Source: Channallabes apus (lineage: Eukaryota > Chordata > Actinopteri > Siluriformes > Clariidae). Taken from it: a stretch of 64,000 nt of DNA. A program made the translations under genes and the position numbers. The notes beneath the pieces were generated by a model that saw only the letters and a list, made by a program, of their open reading frames with translations, had not been told where the DNA came from and did not search any database. The stretch is taken from assembly GCA_030522415.1 (NCBI GenBank), contig CM060113.1:4050967-4114966 (forward strand), read 5' to 3'. Shown here piece by piece: positions 1-9,782 of the stretch; position 1 is the stretch's first letter; the number at the start of each line of letters is the position of its first letter.

Positions 1-250
1 GTCCTCTAGGCTGTTTAGTATGTCTTGTCTCGTCCAGTTTGTATCCCCATGTCGGTACTGTATTAGATCATGTAATCCCGAGTCTGTTTGTATTATGAGT
101 TCTTGTTTGTTAGCATGCTCCATGATTTTAGCCAACTCTTAGTTCATGTTTTGTTCATGTTTGCTTTTTGTTTGTTTGATTCTTATTAAAGACTCTTTTC
201 TGTTTCACTGCATCCCCTCTGCATCTATGCCTCAACACCAAGCCCACAGT
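1..250 (+). repeat. Possible LTR or LINE 3' tail, cut by the window edge
   Basis: A T-rich stretch with ATTAAAG (a possible polyadenylation signal, about 186) is followed by a tract resembling 'tttcactgcatcccctctgc' and ends near TGTGACACA. This looks like the 3' part of a fish LTR or another retrotransposon tail, but the left end is outside the window and no partner is seen. The family is a guess. The next 250 bases, to about 500, hold nothing I recognise. Confidence 0.3.
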
Positions 251-504
251 CCAACACCATAGCAGAATGTGACACAGGCAGTGTCTTTTAATTCTGCCAG
301 TATATAGTAAGTGGCATTAAACAAAGTAGACATGCCAGATGGGATGTTCAGCAAATACACGTAAATTCTAACATTATCTGGCATGTTTGGTAAAAAGTGA
401 GATGATACAAATCAAGGGATTTCGCTGCTATACTTTCAATAAATTCCATTCATAAGGTTCCAGCGAATTAGTCATTTTTAGTAAATGGATGTTGTAATTA
501 ATGA

Positions 505-698
505 GCATTAGCGTGTTTTCGCATTGGGGCCCCAGGATCATTTTTAGAAAACACTTGACCTCAATGTCTGATTAATTTTGATCAGTATGAATACAATTGT
601 TCCGTACTCAGAACCATTCCCAAGTCCTCTTGAATTATATATGAAAGCCAGTCATATCTACTGCCCTTCCAACAGTACCTGAATGGAAGAAGATCTCT
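505..698 (+). repeat. Left part of an old interspersed repeat, split by the DIRS element
   Basis: This segment contains 'gaaaacacttgacctcaatg' and a following 'attttgatcagtatgaatac' that match, with scattered differences, 60.12-60.20 kb ('agaacacttgaccccaaagt'). Its continuation is found after the DIRS element at 2904-3160. I do not know the family; it has no coding capacity that I can see. Confidence 0.55.
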
Positions 699-880
699 GT
701 TCCCTTTTAAAAGCTACACTCGATGCTGCATGAAAACGCTATGGGAACGTCTCTTTGTTCCCCAGTTGTAAAGCACGTGTTTGTCAAACATGACAAAAAC
801 TTTGGCTTATATAACCTTGGTCAGGTGACGTCATCTGATGAGGTGCACCTGCATGTTATAAATAGGACTGAACTGGAAAC
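699..880 (+). repeat. Left inverted terminal repeat of DIRS copy 1
   Basis: Pairs with the reverse complement of 2718-2903. It holds a TATA-like TTATATAA (807-814) and a perfect CRE-type palindrome TGACGTCA (826-833). Both motifs recur in the right repeat, so each end has promoter-like sequence pointing inward. Promoter activity is inferred, not shown. Confidence 0.75.
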
Positions 881-984
881 ATCCTCAGGCCTTATGTGTG
901 TGCATGTGTGCAAGCATTTTTCAGCAAAGAAAGCGAAGTAGAAAGTTATTACTCACCATAGACATTTTAATAGAATAGAATAGA

Positions 985-1880
985 GTTTAATAGATGTGTG
1001 CATCCGTGTGTGAGAAATCTCGAGGAGGGCAATTTCCACACTTATTGTTTTGAGTTTTAGGGGGAAGAGCACACTATCCTCGCACTTGAGGGAGGATGTG
1101 AGCAGTGCGATCTCCTCCCTATTAAAGTCCTTCGCTCTCGACTCGCGTTCTTTAAAACGAAACCGCGAGCAGCGGCGCATTCCTTGGGGTCGCATGCTGA
1201 TCTGGCAGAAGCGCATGAGATGGAATCCTCCCTTTCTCTCGATCATTAGCCATTACCGCATGCTCCGGCGCTTCTTGTGAAGCGGCGGAAGAATCTTCCT
1301 CTCTTGGCGGAGATGGAAACTATTCCTTCAGAGCGCTCCTCTAGCGATGAGCGAGCATATCAGGAGTTATTAGAGGTGGTAGCATGCGCGGTTGAGCGCT
1401 TACACTTCGAATGGCCACAGGAGCAGGAGTCCCCTAAGCGTTCAAAATTAGACGCAAGGTTTCTGTCGAATGGACAGAGGGAGGAGCCTCCCCTTTTTTG
1501 GTGATCTCCATGATGAGTTAACTCGTTCATGGAAAATGCCATATTCATCCAGTGTTTTCGTGCCATCGACATTATTCTAATGTTGTGGATGCAAAGTTGC
1601 GGGATTACATGATGATGCCCTAGATAGAAGAGACGATAGAGAGATATCTCTCTCCTGGGACGTCATCCTCTCTGAAAAAGCCCATGCTCCCCACCAAGCC
1701 ATGTAGGCTTTTGTCTTTCTTCGCTGGTGGGGAAAGCCTTTCAGGCAGCAGGTCAAGCTGGTTGTGCTCTGCACACCATGGCTGTCTTACAGGCATATCG
1801 ACTTGAGCACCGTCGGCCAACCAGTCCCGACCAGGTCTGGCTTCCCTGAGGCGTGAAACACGGAAAGATAGTTTTTTCAA
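985..1880 (+). pseudogene. DIRS gag-like ORF1 remnant (copy 1)
   Basis: Remains of the first ORF of a DIRS-type element, which encodes a gag-like nucleocapsid protein. The start region reads CVHPC then EGGCEQCDLLP (an N-terminal Cys/His cluster) and RSRLAFFK; downstream come DERAYQELLEVV, AVERLHFEWPQEQ and PKRSKLDARFL, then DLHDELTRSW in another frame. The same landmarks occur in the same order in the copy at 34.99-36.40 kb, which is the main evidence that this was once a gene. At least three frame changes and several stops break it: for instance a stop after CFEF near 1057, a frame change near 1277, and another at 1495-1505. It cannot make a full-length product. Confidence 0.75.
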
Positions 1881-1933
1881 ATTGTCAGTGTTTTCCGTGA
1901 AACCGGAACGAGCACCTCTGTTAATTCAACAAA

Positions 1934-2024
1934 TACAGTAGCTGTTTCTTGGTTCCAGGAAAGATGGGTGGGCTGCGTCCAATTTTGTTTCGCGAGTTGA
2001 ACCGCTATATTAAAAATTTGTATT
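1934..2024 (+). pseudogene. N-terminal RT block of DIRS copy 1
   Basis: About 30 codons read SCFLVPGKMGGLRPILFREL followed by NRYIKN. This is recognisable as the first conserved block of a reverse transcriptase of the LTR/DIRS type, where a 'FLVPKKDGGLRPI..RxLN' pattern is usual. Nothing of the palm domain, with its catalytic aspartates, follows; the next recognisable sequence belongs to the tyrosine recombinase. It marks where the large internal deletion begins in this copy. Confidence 0.6.
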
Positions 2025-2199
2025 AGATCCAAGTATTGGATCACCTGGAGTGAAGCAGTAAAAGAAGCGCAGGACCGAGTTCGCTGGCGGAGGATCGTCG
2101 ATGGCCTATACTTATCTGTGGGCTAAGGGCTTACTACTACTACCCTTTAGTTGCCAGTTTATACGTGAAGATTTGCAGCCTTCGTCAGCCTCTCCATCT

Positions 2200-2700
2200 T
2201 GCTTAGACTTTGTCAACTGGCTAGTCAAAGCTATTCTGCATCCTCACCCATGCACAGTTGTTCTCGAAGCCTCTGTCCTCTGCCATTTACACCTCCGGAG
2301 CAGGAAGACTTCATTTTCTGTGCCCAGTTCGTGCTCTTCAGATTTACAGTACATCCACCACACTAGCCAGTAAAGTAAATCAGAGCAGGTTTTTCTATGT
2401 TATGGTGCCGCAGCCGAAGGGGGGCCGCCACTAGATGAATGCGGTCACGTTGGGTGAGAGATGCTAGTGCCCTAGCCTATGAGGCACGTGGCAGACTTTG
2501 CCTCTAGTAATTTATGCCCATTTGACCAGGGGGCTTGCCTCATTAATTGCTCTGGCAAGAAGTGTCCCCTTGCAGCAAGTGCGTGATGCGGCAGGTTGTC
2601 CTCTCCGCACACATTTGTCAGATTTTATTGTTGGATGTCCATGCAACTCCAGGCTCGCGGGTCCTCGAGTCAGCATCCCTGAATTATGTCTAAGAGCCCT
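2200..2700 (+). pseudogene. Tyrosine recombinase C-terminal remnant (DIRS copy 1)
   Basis: DIRS elements integrate with a tyrosine recombinase rather than a DDE integrase. This stretch shows LCPVRALQIY (about 2318-2347), HLTRGLAS holding the HxxR motif (about 2519-2542), IALARSVPLQQVRDAAG, and then, one frame away, SPHTFVRFY with the likely nucleophile Tyr at about 2627-2629. A one-base loss around 2595-2605 separates HxxR from the Tyr, and further breaks lie upstream. The same YR end occurs in poorer form at 34.06-34.21 kb. The N-terminal core-binding part is missing here but is seen in copy 2. Non-functional. Confidence 0.65.
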
Positions 2701-2717
2701 TGGTTGAGTCCTATTTA

Positions 2718-2903
2718 TAACCTGCAGGTGCACCTCATCAGATGACGTCACCTGACCGAGGTTATATAAGCCAAAGTTTTTGGCGTGTTTGACACACACG
2801 TGCTTCACAACCGGGGAAAAAAAAGACATTCCCATAGCGTTTTCACGCAGCATCTCGTTCCCGCTTTTTGAGGGAACAGGGTTACAGCAATGTAACCCGA
2901 GAC
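2718..2903 (-). repeat. Right inverted terminal repeat of DIRS copy 1
   Basis: Reverse complement of the left repeat apart from its outer ~55 bp. TGACGTCA lies at 2743-2750 and a TATATAA core at 2763-2769, so transcription from this end would run antisense into the element. The outer edge ends GTAACCCGAGAC. Confidence 0.75.
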
Positions 2904-3160
2904 GTTTAGACAAGACATCATCAGTGCCATTTGTTGCGTGTAGCACACAACAATCTCATCCTCTGACCTACACAGCCAAAGCTTTAGGAAAGAGTAGGAA
3001 GGCAGGCATGCGAACAGTTGTTTTTCCAAAATATCAATAATATTAGGCATAGCTTAAATGTTAACTTCCTTGTACTCTTCTTCTCTTGTATTTAATGGTG
3101 GCTCATAGACCAGGTAGGTGCATACTGCCACCTGGGGTATCAGAGAGTGTAAATGTGCAA
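2904..3160 (+). repeat. Right part of the old repeat split by DIRS copy 1
   Basis: Resumes directly after the DIRS end with 'gtttagacaagac'. It shares 'ctcatcctctgacctacac', 'aatatcaataatattaggca' and 'ctcatagaccaggtag' with 60.29-60.48 kb, where the relative is not interrupted by DIRS. The stretch 3160-3550 is AT-rich and otherwise unassigned. Confidence 0.55.
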
Positions 3161-3552
3161 GTGTGCCCGAGAATGGAAAGCAAAAAAAATTGCTTTTGGG
3201 CAGCTGGGGAGCAGGTGGGAGGCGTGGTCAATTGCTCCTTGGCATGGTACAAATAAATTGTGTATAATGTGAAAATGCCAGAGTAAATTGAGGCTTCATT
3301 TTTTTATTTGACTATTATTATATTCATTTAACTATTTATTTAACTATTTAAGTACATCACCTAAATCCCAATAACATTTTCTTGTAATATGAACCCATTT
3401 TGCAAGAAACTAAAGAAGGTTGCAATGCCAGTTCAGGTCCTTTATGCATCATAAAACAAACAAACCGTAACTACAAACTAACACATAATTTATGAGGAAC
3501 ATTCCCAGGGTAGGTTTAAAAATTTCAGACTTTATTTGAGTCCAACTGGAGT

Positions 3553-3840
3553 CATGTACATTGATCAGCCATAAGACAATTGAGCCTTAAAACCACCAAG
3601 AGTTTGGGTTCACCTTGACCCATCAGGGTGGCTCTGGAGTGGCTCTGGGAGTGTGGTGTCTGGCACCAAGACATTAGCAGTGGATCCTTTGTGTGCTATG
3701 GGCTCTGGGGTGGAGTTTCTGTGGATCAGACTTGTTTGTCGGGCACCTACGATGAAGGCTCAATTGGATTGGGATCTGGGGAGCTTGGGGGCTGGGTCAA
3801 CACCCTTGAACTCTTTGCTTGCTAAGACCTATATTTGGTA
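3553..3840 (-). pseudogene. Tc1-like transposase C-terminal fragment with its element end
   Basis: Read on the minus strand around 3730-3810 the sequence gives SSPDPNPIEP followed, past a stop, by VPDKQV. This matches the catalytic C-terminal block of Tc1-like DDE transposases (SPDLNPIE holds the last catalytic acid). The low-coordinate edge, 'tgtacattgatcagccataa', resembles the inverted end of a common fish Tc1-like element. Stops and base changes leave no usable frame. No left half is present. 3840-4510 holds nothing I can name. Confidence 0.6.
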
Positions 3841-4502
3841 GGCTGTGATGAACTGGGTGTTCTAGAGTAGTACTCTGGTACCATTTAGCATTTAATTTTT
3901 TTGGTGACATTAGCCTTGCCTTATGTCCCCACAGGCACAGATGAGCCCATGATCCAGTCAGCAGTGTATTGGTATATAATTGATAATCATTGTTAATCAA
4001 TTCACACTGCTGTGGTCTTAGTGTCATGACATAAAATTCTGATTAATTATGGATTTATAGCTGTAACGATAGACAAGGAGGACAAATTGCAATACAGATT
4101 GCTAAAATTTAACACTCATCCAGGTTCCAATACTTCTATACCATTCTGGAAAGCAGTCCTGGAGCTTGATTGCAAAAGTAACGACAAGAAGTGTTGACCA
4201 TCAGATATTTCCATGCTGGTTAAATAAGATATTCTGTATTATCACATCCTGATCATACATGCTATTGAACACCAAGACAAAGAAACAAAGAAAGACACAC
4301 TCGCCTTGCAGGAGCTTGGGCTCATATTGATCACTCAGAGGTGACATTAGTGTTCAACATTCCAGATGGGAGTGTGTTTTCAGATTTCCTGGACAGTATG
4401 AAAAACAATATGAGGTATAATGTTATTTCCAGTAGCTGGGCGGAGTGCTTTGGCACATCGCTGTATACCAGAGCTGCTTTCTGACATAACAGCTGTCTTT
4501 AA

Positions 4503-4512
<10 letters not shown>

Positions 4513-4570
<58 letters not shown>
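4513..4570. repeat. (CA)29 microsatellite
   Basis: An uninterrupted CA run of 58 bp preceded by a short CT run. A second CA run follows at 4679-4724. Long pure dinucleotide runs are usually polymorphic in length. Confidence 0.98.
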
Positions 4571-4573
<3 letters not shown>

Positions 4574-4675
4574 GCCTACCATACTGTGCAAAGTAGTGTC
4601 TCAGTTGAGTGGGTCCTGAGTGTCACATCACCTTGTTCAGAAGAGATCCTGGGGAAGAGGGAGCAATCAAAGGAT

Positions 4676-4678
<3 letters not shown>

Positions 4679-4724
<46 letters not shown>
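4679..4724. repeat. (CA)23 microsatellite
   Basis: A pure CA run. The 66-codon frame across it is only translated repeat. Confidence 0.98.
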
Positions 4725-4725
<1 letters not shown>

Positions 4726-4810
4726 GAAAAACTGTTGCTTACATTTTCCAAAGAAAGCTAAACTAAAGCTAAACCTTGGGTACTAAATACCAATATGTTG
4801 CCCTGACTTT

Positions 4811-5280
4811 AAACATACAAGGGCTGTTCAAGTCCAACTGGGACTTTTGATTGTCCAGAATAACAGAACACATTTTGGAGAATTTATTTCTATATATAAT
4901 CCCCTGCTATACTTATGCACATATCCCACTGTTTCACTAGTGCATCGATACTATCATGGTAGAACGTTTTCTCATGTTGGACCCATGATCAGACTGCCTG
5001 CTTTACGTCTGAAACGCTGGCCTCCCAAGAACTCCTTTAATGGCCCAAACCTGTGGTAATGGCTTGGATCGAGGTTAGGCCTGTACGGGGGGATGTGGCT
5101 ATAACTTCGAGCTGAGTTCCTGTAGTGTGGGAGAGGTGTTGATGAATGATTGTGTGTTCAGTTCAGACAGACTCTTCCGCAAGTGAGCGACAAGTTATCT
5201 GTTGATTTTTCGAGGAACAGGTGTTCCACTTGCTGAATGTTCACGGCAGACTGACACATGAAGCATAGCCTCTTCTGAAT
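4811..5280 (-). mobile_element. Decayed mariner-like element, right end missing
   Basis: Carries the edge 'caagtccaactgggactttt' at about 4829-4848 and, on the minus strand near 5005-5045, a degenerate GPLKEFLGGQRF block of mariner transposase (the codons appear as the complement of 'acgctggcctcccaagaact'). It lines up with 9783-10365 along most of its length, but the terminal inverted repeat at the other end is not found. It is one of five related pieces in the window. No frame survives. Confidence 0.65.
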
Positions 5281-5307
5281 GTGTATTAAGATGAAGTTAT
5301 CTTTCAG

Positions 5308-5608
5308 TGGAACGGTGGAGTAGTGGTTGGCACTTTCGCCTCCAGAGTCGAGGGTTTGATTCCTGCCTCGGGTCTACTGTACGCGCATATAGTTTACATG
5401 TTCTCCCTGTGTTTGGTGGGTTTTCCAGTTTCCATAGTCCCACAGACATGGATATTAGGCTAAGTGTTGTTTTCAAATCGTTTGTAGTGCATGTGTCCTG
5501 CAATGAATAAATTGGCACCCTGTCCAAGGTCTTCCCAAAGTCTCCTGGCATAGGCTCCAGGCTCCCTGCGACCCAATACAAGACAAGCGGTATGGAAAGG
5601 GAATGAAG
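5308..5608 (+). mobile_element. V-SINE/DANA/Mermaid-type SINE, diverged
   Basis: A tRNA-derived head with 'gtagtggttggcac' (A-box-like) and 'gggtttgattcct' (B-box-like) is followed by the conserved fish SINE body ('acatgttctccctgtgtttg', 'cccacagacatgg') and the tail 'gtatggaaagggaatgaag'. Same family as the complete copy at 44002-44367. It is 301 bp and diverged; no clear target-site duplication. 5608-6630 contains nothing I can identify, save a weak SINE-tail-like stretch near 5930-5990. Confidence 0.75.
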
Positions 5609-6627
5609 TTAAGTTTTTAGAGAAGAAAGTGTGGGCTTTCTTAGGTATTAATTTTTGTTCTTGAAAGTGTTGAAAGTATTGCTTGTTATGTTGACATGAA
5701 TTGACAATCGTGTCTCCAACAAAATAATAGGCAATGTCATATTCATACAAAAATATTTCTTGTCTTCATAGAGATAAGGTATGAGACATTATACTGTACA
5801 TAAAATGGTGTACATAAAAGCTTTCTATAAGCCAGCTGGTTATTTATATATTTTTTTACGGTTCTGGGTTAGAATGAGTTTGATGGACGGACATGTCATC
5901 CCGGATGTTCTCCGGCCACATGTCCCATGTTCCCTGGATAGCGTCCATGACCCTGACAAAGATAAAACCCTAACTGAAGATAAATGAATCAAAGAAAGAA
6001 GGAAAGAAAGAATAGAAACACCTTTGAGATCTTTCTCTAGATATCCTGTGCTGTGTTTGATTGAGCACCGGTCTTTGACCTGGTGAAACACAGACATGTC
6101 TCCTGTCGAGCTCTGGCCTTTAACAGCTCAAGCCTGACACATATCAGGGTCGATGTCAAATATGTCACATGTCATGTCATATAGCCAATATATGAATAAA
6201 GGAAACTTTAGAACCAGATTGAGGTTTAAAATGTTATGAGATATGTTCAACTTCATGCCTCGCACATAAACACACACCTGCCTGTCAGTGCTTCTCACAG
6301 ACTCCGCCCCCACACACCCCTCTCCAGCCCACACACCCACACACACATACATTTGTCTTCTTATCCATGTGAAGACCACCCATTGACATATTTTTGCTGC
6401 AGCTAATCAATCTTGAGCTACCACTTGCAAAAAAAAAAAAGCAAACCTTTAGCATCTTGTAGTATCTTAAATAAAAACCTGCAAGTTATATTATATTTAT
6501 GTGTTATTTCATTTTTTATTAGGTTTCCTCATCAGTTGTTTCTCCCACAAGTTCAAAATCGTCAGATACAGTATTACTACCCTGATAGGAACATTTGCTC
6601 CACCAAGAACCACAGACACTGCTTCAT

Positions 6628-6630
<3 letters not shown>

Positions 6631-6667
<37 letters not shown>
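6631..6667. repeat. (CA)18 microsatellite
   Basis: Pure CA run followed by 'ctcatg'. 6668-7080 is unassigned. Confidence 0.97.
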
Positions 6668-6669
<2 letters not shown>

Positions 6670-7079
6670 ATGCCTAGACAAATTGCAGGCGGTAAAGTTT
6701 TTCCACATGATTCCAAGTGAGGGACGACCATGAGCCATGAGTGTGTAATAGGAAAAGCTACCGGAGCGTTTCTGCAAGTCTGTCAGGTCACGCTGGGTTC
6801 TGCAGACACGCTTTGACTTTCCTGTCCACTCTGCTTTTAACTCACTGTTCCTCCTACCCTGTCTCTTTACACTCTCTGTGATACAGAAGCTACTATAAAA
6901 CACACACACTGTCTGTCACAGTTCAGTTAAACACACAAACTGGTGGGGTGTGAAGAGTTATGGAATCAAATGCATTCATTAGGGTCTGTTTATCAGTGAG
7001 GTATAATTCATATGATACGCTCATACAGCTCTCTATTACTGGTGTTTAGGTTTTGAAAAATAAGGGTGTGAACATCTGT

Positions 7080-7250
7080 CAGACCCACTGAAGGAGGTGT
7101 GGCTTATGTTAAGGAGGTGTGGCCTCTGTAGTTCTGTCCCAGTAAATGAGGTGTGGCCTCTGTAGAGGAGGTGTAGAGTCTCTAGTCCAGTCCCAATGAA
7201 AGAGGTGTGGACTCTCTGGTTCAATCTCAGTAAACAAGGTGTGGCTTCTC
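7080..7250. repeat. Short minisatellite with GAGGTGTGG core
   Basis: The core 'gaggtgtggcctctgtag' or close variants recur five to six times within about 170 bp, spaced roughly 35-55 bp apart, with 'ccagtaaa' or 'ccaatgaa' ending the longer units. Unit length varies. No gene is suggested. Confidence 0.65.
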
Positions 7251-7708
7251 CGCCTTTTCCTCCTCCATCAGTGCTGCACTCTCAGCTTTGCTTACAGAAA
7301 TTTTTATAGCTCTATAATTTTAAGACATTTAAAACACTCAGCCTTGTATTCTGGATGTTATTAGACCTCGGCATCAGATTAGACATAATTAGACTCAGTG
7401 TGTAATTAGTTTTACAGTCAGCATGAATACCAGCCGACTGCAGCAGCAATTAAACGCATAACTTAAACAAATTGCTTGGTTGAGTACTAATAACCGTTTA
7501 GCTCTATCAGCCCGCTACATGATTTATAACAGCGCCTCCTAGCTGATGTTTGTGGGCAGGATATGAAATTAAATACAAAACACAAAAATCTAAAGCTGCA
7601 GCTAAACACCATTATGTGTTGCTGTGACTGTTATGATTCTGATACAGAATTAAACACAGTCATGAGTTAAACATGTACGGGATATTCCAGGGTGAGCCTC
7701 AGTGGACC

Positions 7709-7900
7709 ACACACACACACACACACACACTGCCTCAGGGAAGGAATGAACGAGACTTGCTGATGGAAACTGTATATATCATGGGGATTTGAAAAAGGTC
7801 AAAAGACCTGAACAGCCTAGTGATTCACACAATCATATTTGTATCATTAATGTGTGTGTGTGCGTGTGTGTGTGTGTGTGTGCATGTGTGTGTGTGTGTG
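7709..7900. repeat. (CA)n at 7709-7730 and interrupted (TG)n at 7851-7900
   Basis: Two short dinucleotide tracts of opposite strand sense, 120 bp apart. The stretch 7251-7708 upstream is unassigned unique-looking sequence. Confidence 0.9.
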
Positions 7901-8084
7901 ATTAGAAAGTGTAGGCCTCTCTCCAGCAAGCTGACCTGCATGGGTTAGTGCTAATTACACCATTAACCACCAGTGGGGCTCGGGCCAAACACATTCCCCG
8001 GGAGGTGTGTGATCTGTGTTCCTCTGACCATGCTCATGCAGTTCACTTTTTTTATGCAGTTTGTATTTTTTTTTCTTAGTTTGG

Positions 8085-8340
8085 CAGTGAAAGACAGAAA
8101 GATAGATAGGCAGATAGAGAAAGTGATGAACTGACTGACAAACAACCACCAAGGAAGGAGAATGAGAAAAAAACGGAGAGACGGAGACAAACTGACAAAG
8201 AGACAAACAGAGACAGACCGGTTGACCAATAGCTAGAGAGAGAGAGAGAGATGATGATGATGATGATGATGATGATAATAAAACACAAAGAGAGCACTGA
8301 ACAGGGAGATGGAAAGAGAGATCAACAGAGAGAGAGATTT
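8085..8340. repeat. Purine-rich tract with (GA)n and (ATG)n
   Basis: The + strand is almost only A and G with scattered GACA/GATAG units, then (GA)7 near 8235 and (GAT)8 near 8250-8274. The minus-strand frames over it are only Leu/Ser/Ile-rich translated repeat. Confidence 0.85.
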
Positions 8341-8499
8341 TAACATACTTTATTAGAGTATTTATTTCCAATTTTTTTATTTGTTTCATGTGTTATTTAC
8401 ATATTTACTTTTTTTTAGTGAAAGCACTCCCCCTAAGCACCCCCCCCCCCACCCTCACCATTAACTTTCTTTGTTATTTGGACTTTAGTAGTGTATGTT

Positions 8500-8986
8500 G
8501 TCCTTGGGTATCAGGTATGGGTGTCTGAGGCTCCTGTCCCTCTTCGGTGCAGATGTTGGGGGCGGGGGAAGTGTTAGGGGTGGAGTCACTGTCAGTGCTG
8601 GATACGCTCACGCTGTTTACAGTAACTGCGATGTTCATATCCGCGGCAGGTGAGGGCGTGTCTCAGTGGTGGCAGTGCGTTCAGTACTGACCTTCATGAG
8701 TGAGTTTGTCACTGCTTTGGATGTCGATGTGGCCCGCTGCGAGCTCGTGCTCCTCGGTGTTCTCCGGCTGACTGTCCCCGCGCTGCTGCCGCTGTGTCCC
8801 GGCCAAGTCGCCCCCTGAGCTCCCCGGCTGCACAGCTCCGTGTGGACAGCTCAGCCTTTTATGTCGAATGTCACCACGCTCAAAACACCTCAGACTCTCC
8901 GTGGTGGCAAAAACTGTGTAACTACTGTCTCCATCTTTACACTTAAAATTTATGTCAAGTGTCTTTTCTTGATTATTTAAAATCAT
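8500..8986 (-). pseudogene. LINE ORF1 (gag-like) fragment with a broken zinc knuckle
   Basis: A 102-codon minus-strand frame (8986 down to 8681) begins MILNNQEKTLDINFKCKDGD and then reads YTVFATTESLRCFERGDI and RHKRLSCPHG. The last part is a CCHC zinc knuckle (Cys-x2-Cys-x4-His-x4-Cys) in which the second Cys is Arg, and Gly before His is also Arg. Such a knuckle after a '(Y/F)xTTES' phrase is typical of ORF1 proteins of fish non-LTR retrotransposons of the L1/Tx1 group. The tail is Gln/Glu/Ser-rich and continues past a stop towards 8500. I see no RT nearby, so this is an isolated scrap. Family level is inferred. Confidence 0.6.
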
Positions 8987-8999
8987 TCAAATCTGCTCA

Positions 9000-9109
9000 T
9001 TAGAAACTGACTGACAAATAGGAAGAGATAAAAGGAGTGAATAGTAAAACTGACAGAGACAGACTGATGAAAAGACACCTGGGACAGACAGACAGGTCCA
9101 TAGCTAGAG

Positions 9110-9151
<42 letters not shown>

Positions 9152-9379
9152 AATCAAACAGAGAAAACAGAGATAGAGTCTGTTGGATATATAGACAGAC
9201 AGTGAAATGGACAGAGAGAGAGATAGAGCACAAAAGAAACATGCAGAGCAGACAGACAGTGAAAGAGAGACAGAAAGATATAGAGAGTGAGAAACTGACT
9301 GATAGAGAGAATGGATAAGATTCTCAACAGAGAGAGACAGATTGATGAAAAGATAAACTGAGACAGAGAAGTATACTAG

Positions 9380-9410
<31 letters not shown>

Positions 9411-9715
9411 AAACAAAGTAGACAGACAGTGAAAGAGAGACATAGACGGACAGACAGACTGAGAATGGGAGTCTCTACAAGCCAGAAAAGACAGAAGGAG
9501 TAAAAGAGTCACAGATTGACAGACCGGCCAGGAGACAGACTGAAACAAAAATGTTCAAAGAGAGATACAGGCAGTCAGACAGACAGAGAGGCGATGACAG
9601 ATGATGAGAAACAAAGAGAGAAGACAGAAGGAGGGGGAGTTGGACAGCCAGACAGACAGGTAGACAGGCAGAGAGAAAGAAAATGAGAAAAGGAGACGGT
9701 AGGACTGAGTTTTCC
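9000..9715. repeat. Long polypurine region rich in GACAGA and (GA)n
   Basis: About 700 bp in which the + strand is mostly purine, with (GA)n runs near 9114-9146 and 9385-9410 and repeated 'gacagacag' units. The Ser/Leu-rich minus-strand frames are translated repeat. Strand asymmetry of this length can adopt triplex or slipped structures; that is a general property, not something shown here. Confidence 0.85.
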
Positions 9716-9782
9716 ATATTAGATCAACTGTGATATTTTGTGACTCAGATGTTTTGAATAACCTTTATATATTATTTTACAA

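Larger units (their letters stand above)
699..2903 (+). mobile_element. DIRS-type retrotransposon copy 1, internally deleted
   Basis: A 2.2-kb element in + orientation. It starts GTTCCCTTTTAAAAGC and ends GTAACCCGAGAC. Inverted terminal repeats of about 180 bp (699-880 and 2718-2903) match inward from 'gatgctgc'; the outermost ~30-50 bp differ between ends, as in DIRS elements, whose terminal repeats carry unequal extensions. Between them lie gag remnants (985-1880), a short RT block (1934-2024) and the C-terminal part of a tyrosine recombinase (2200-2700). Most of RT and all RNase H are missing. The internal complementary region present in the copy at 33.7-36.7 kb is not found. The copy is dead but keeps both ends. 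Assignment rests on the gag and recombinase motifs and on the shared ends of two copies. Confidence 0.8.

Noticed and set aside
7955..8389. 144-codon minus-strand frame rich in Ser and Leu
   Set aside because: It is the translation of the purine-rich/(GA)n tract; composition follows the repeat in all frames.
9000..9717. Several 74-80-codon minus-strand frames with hydrophobic runs
   Set aside because: They look like membrane proteins only because CTCTCT and GTCTGT repeats encode Ser, Leu, Cys and Val.
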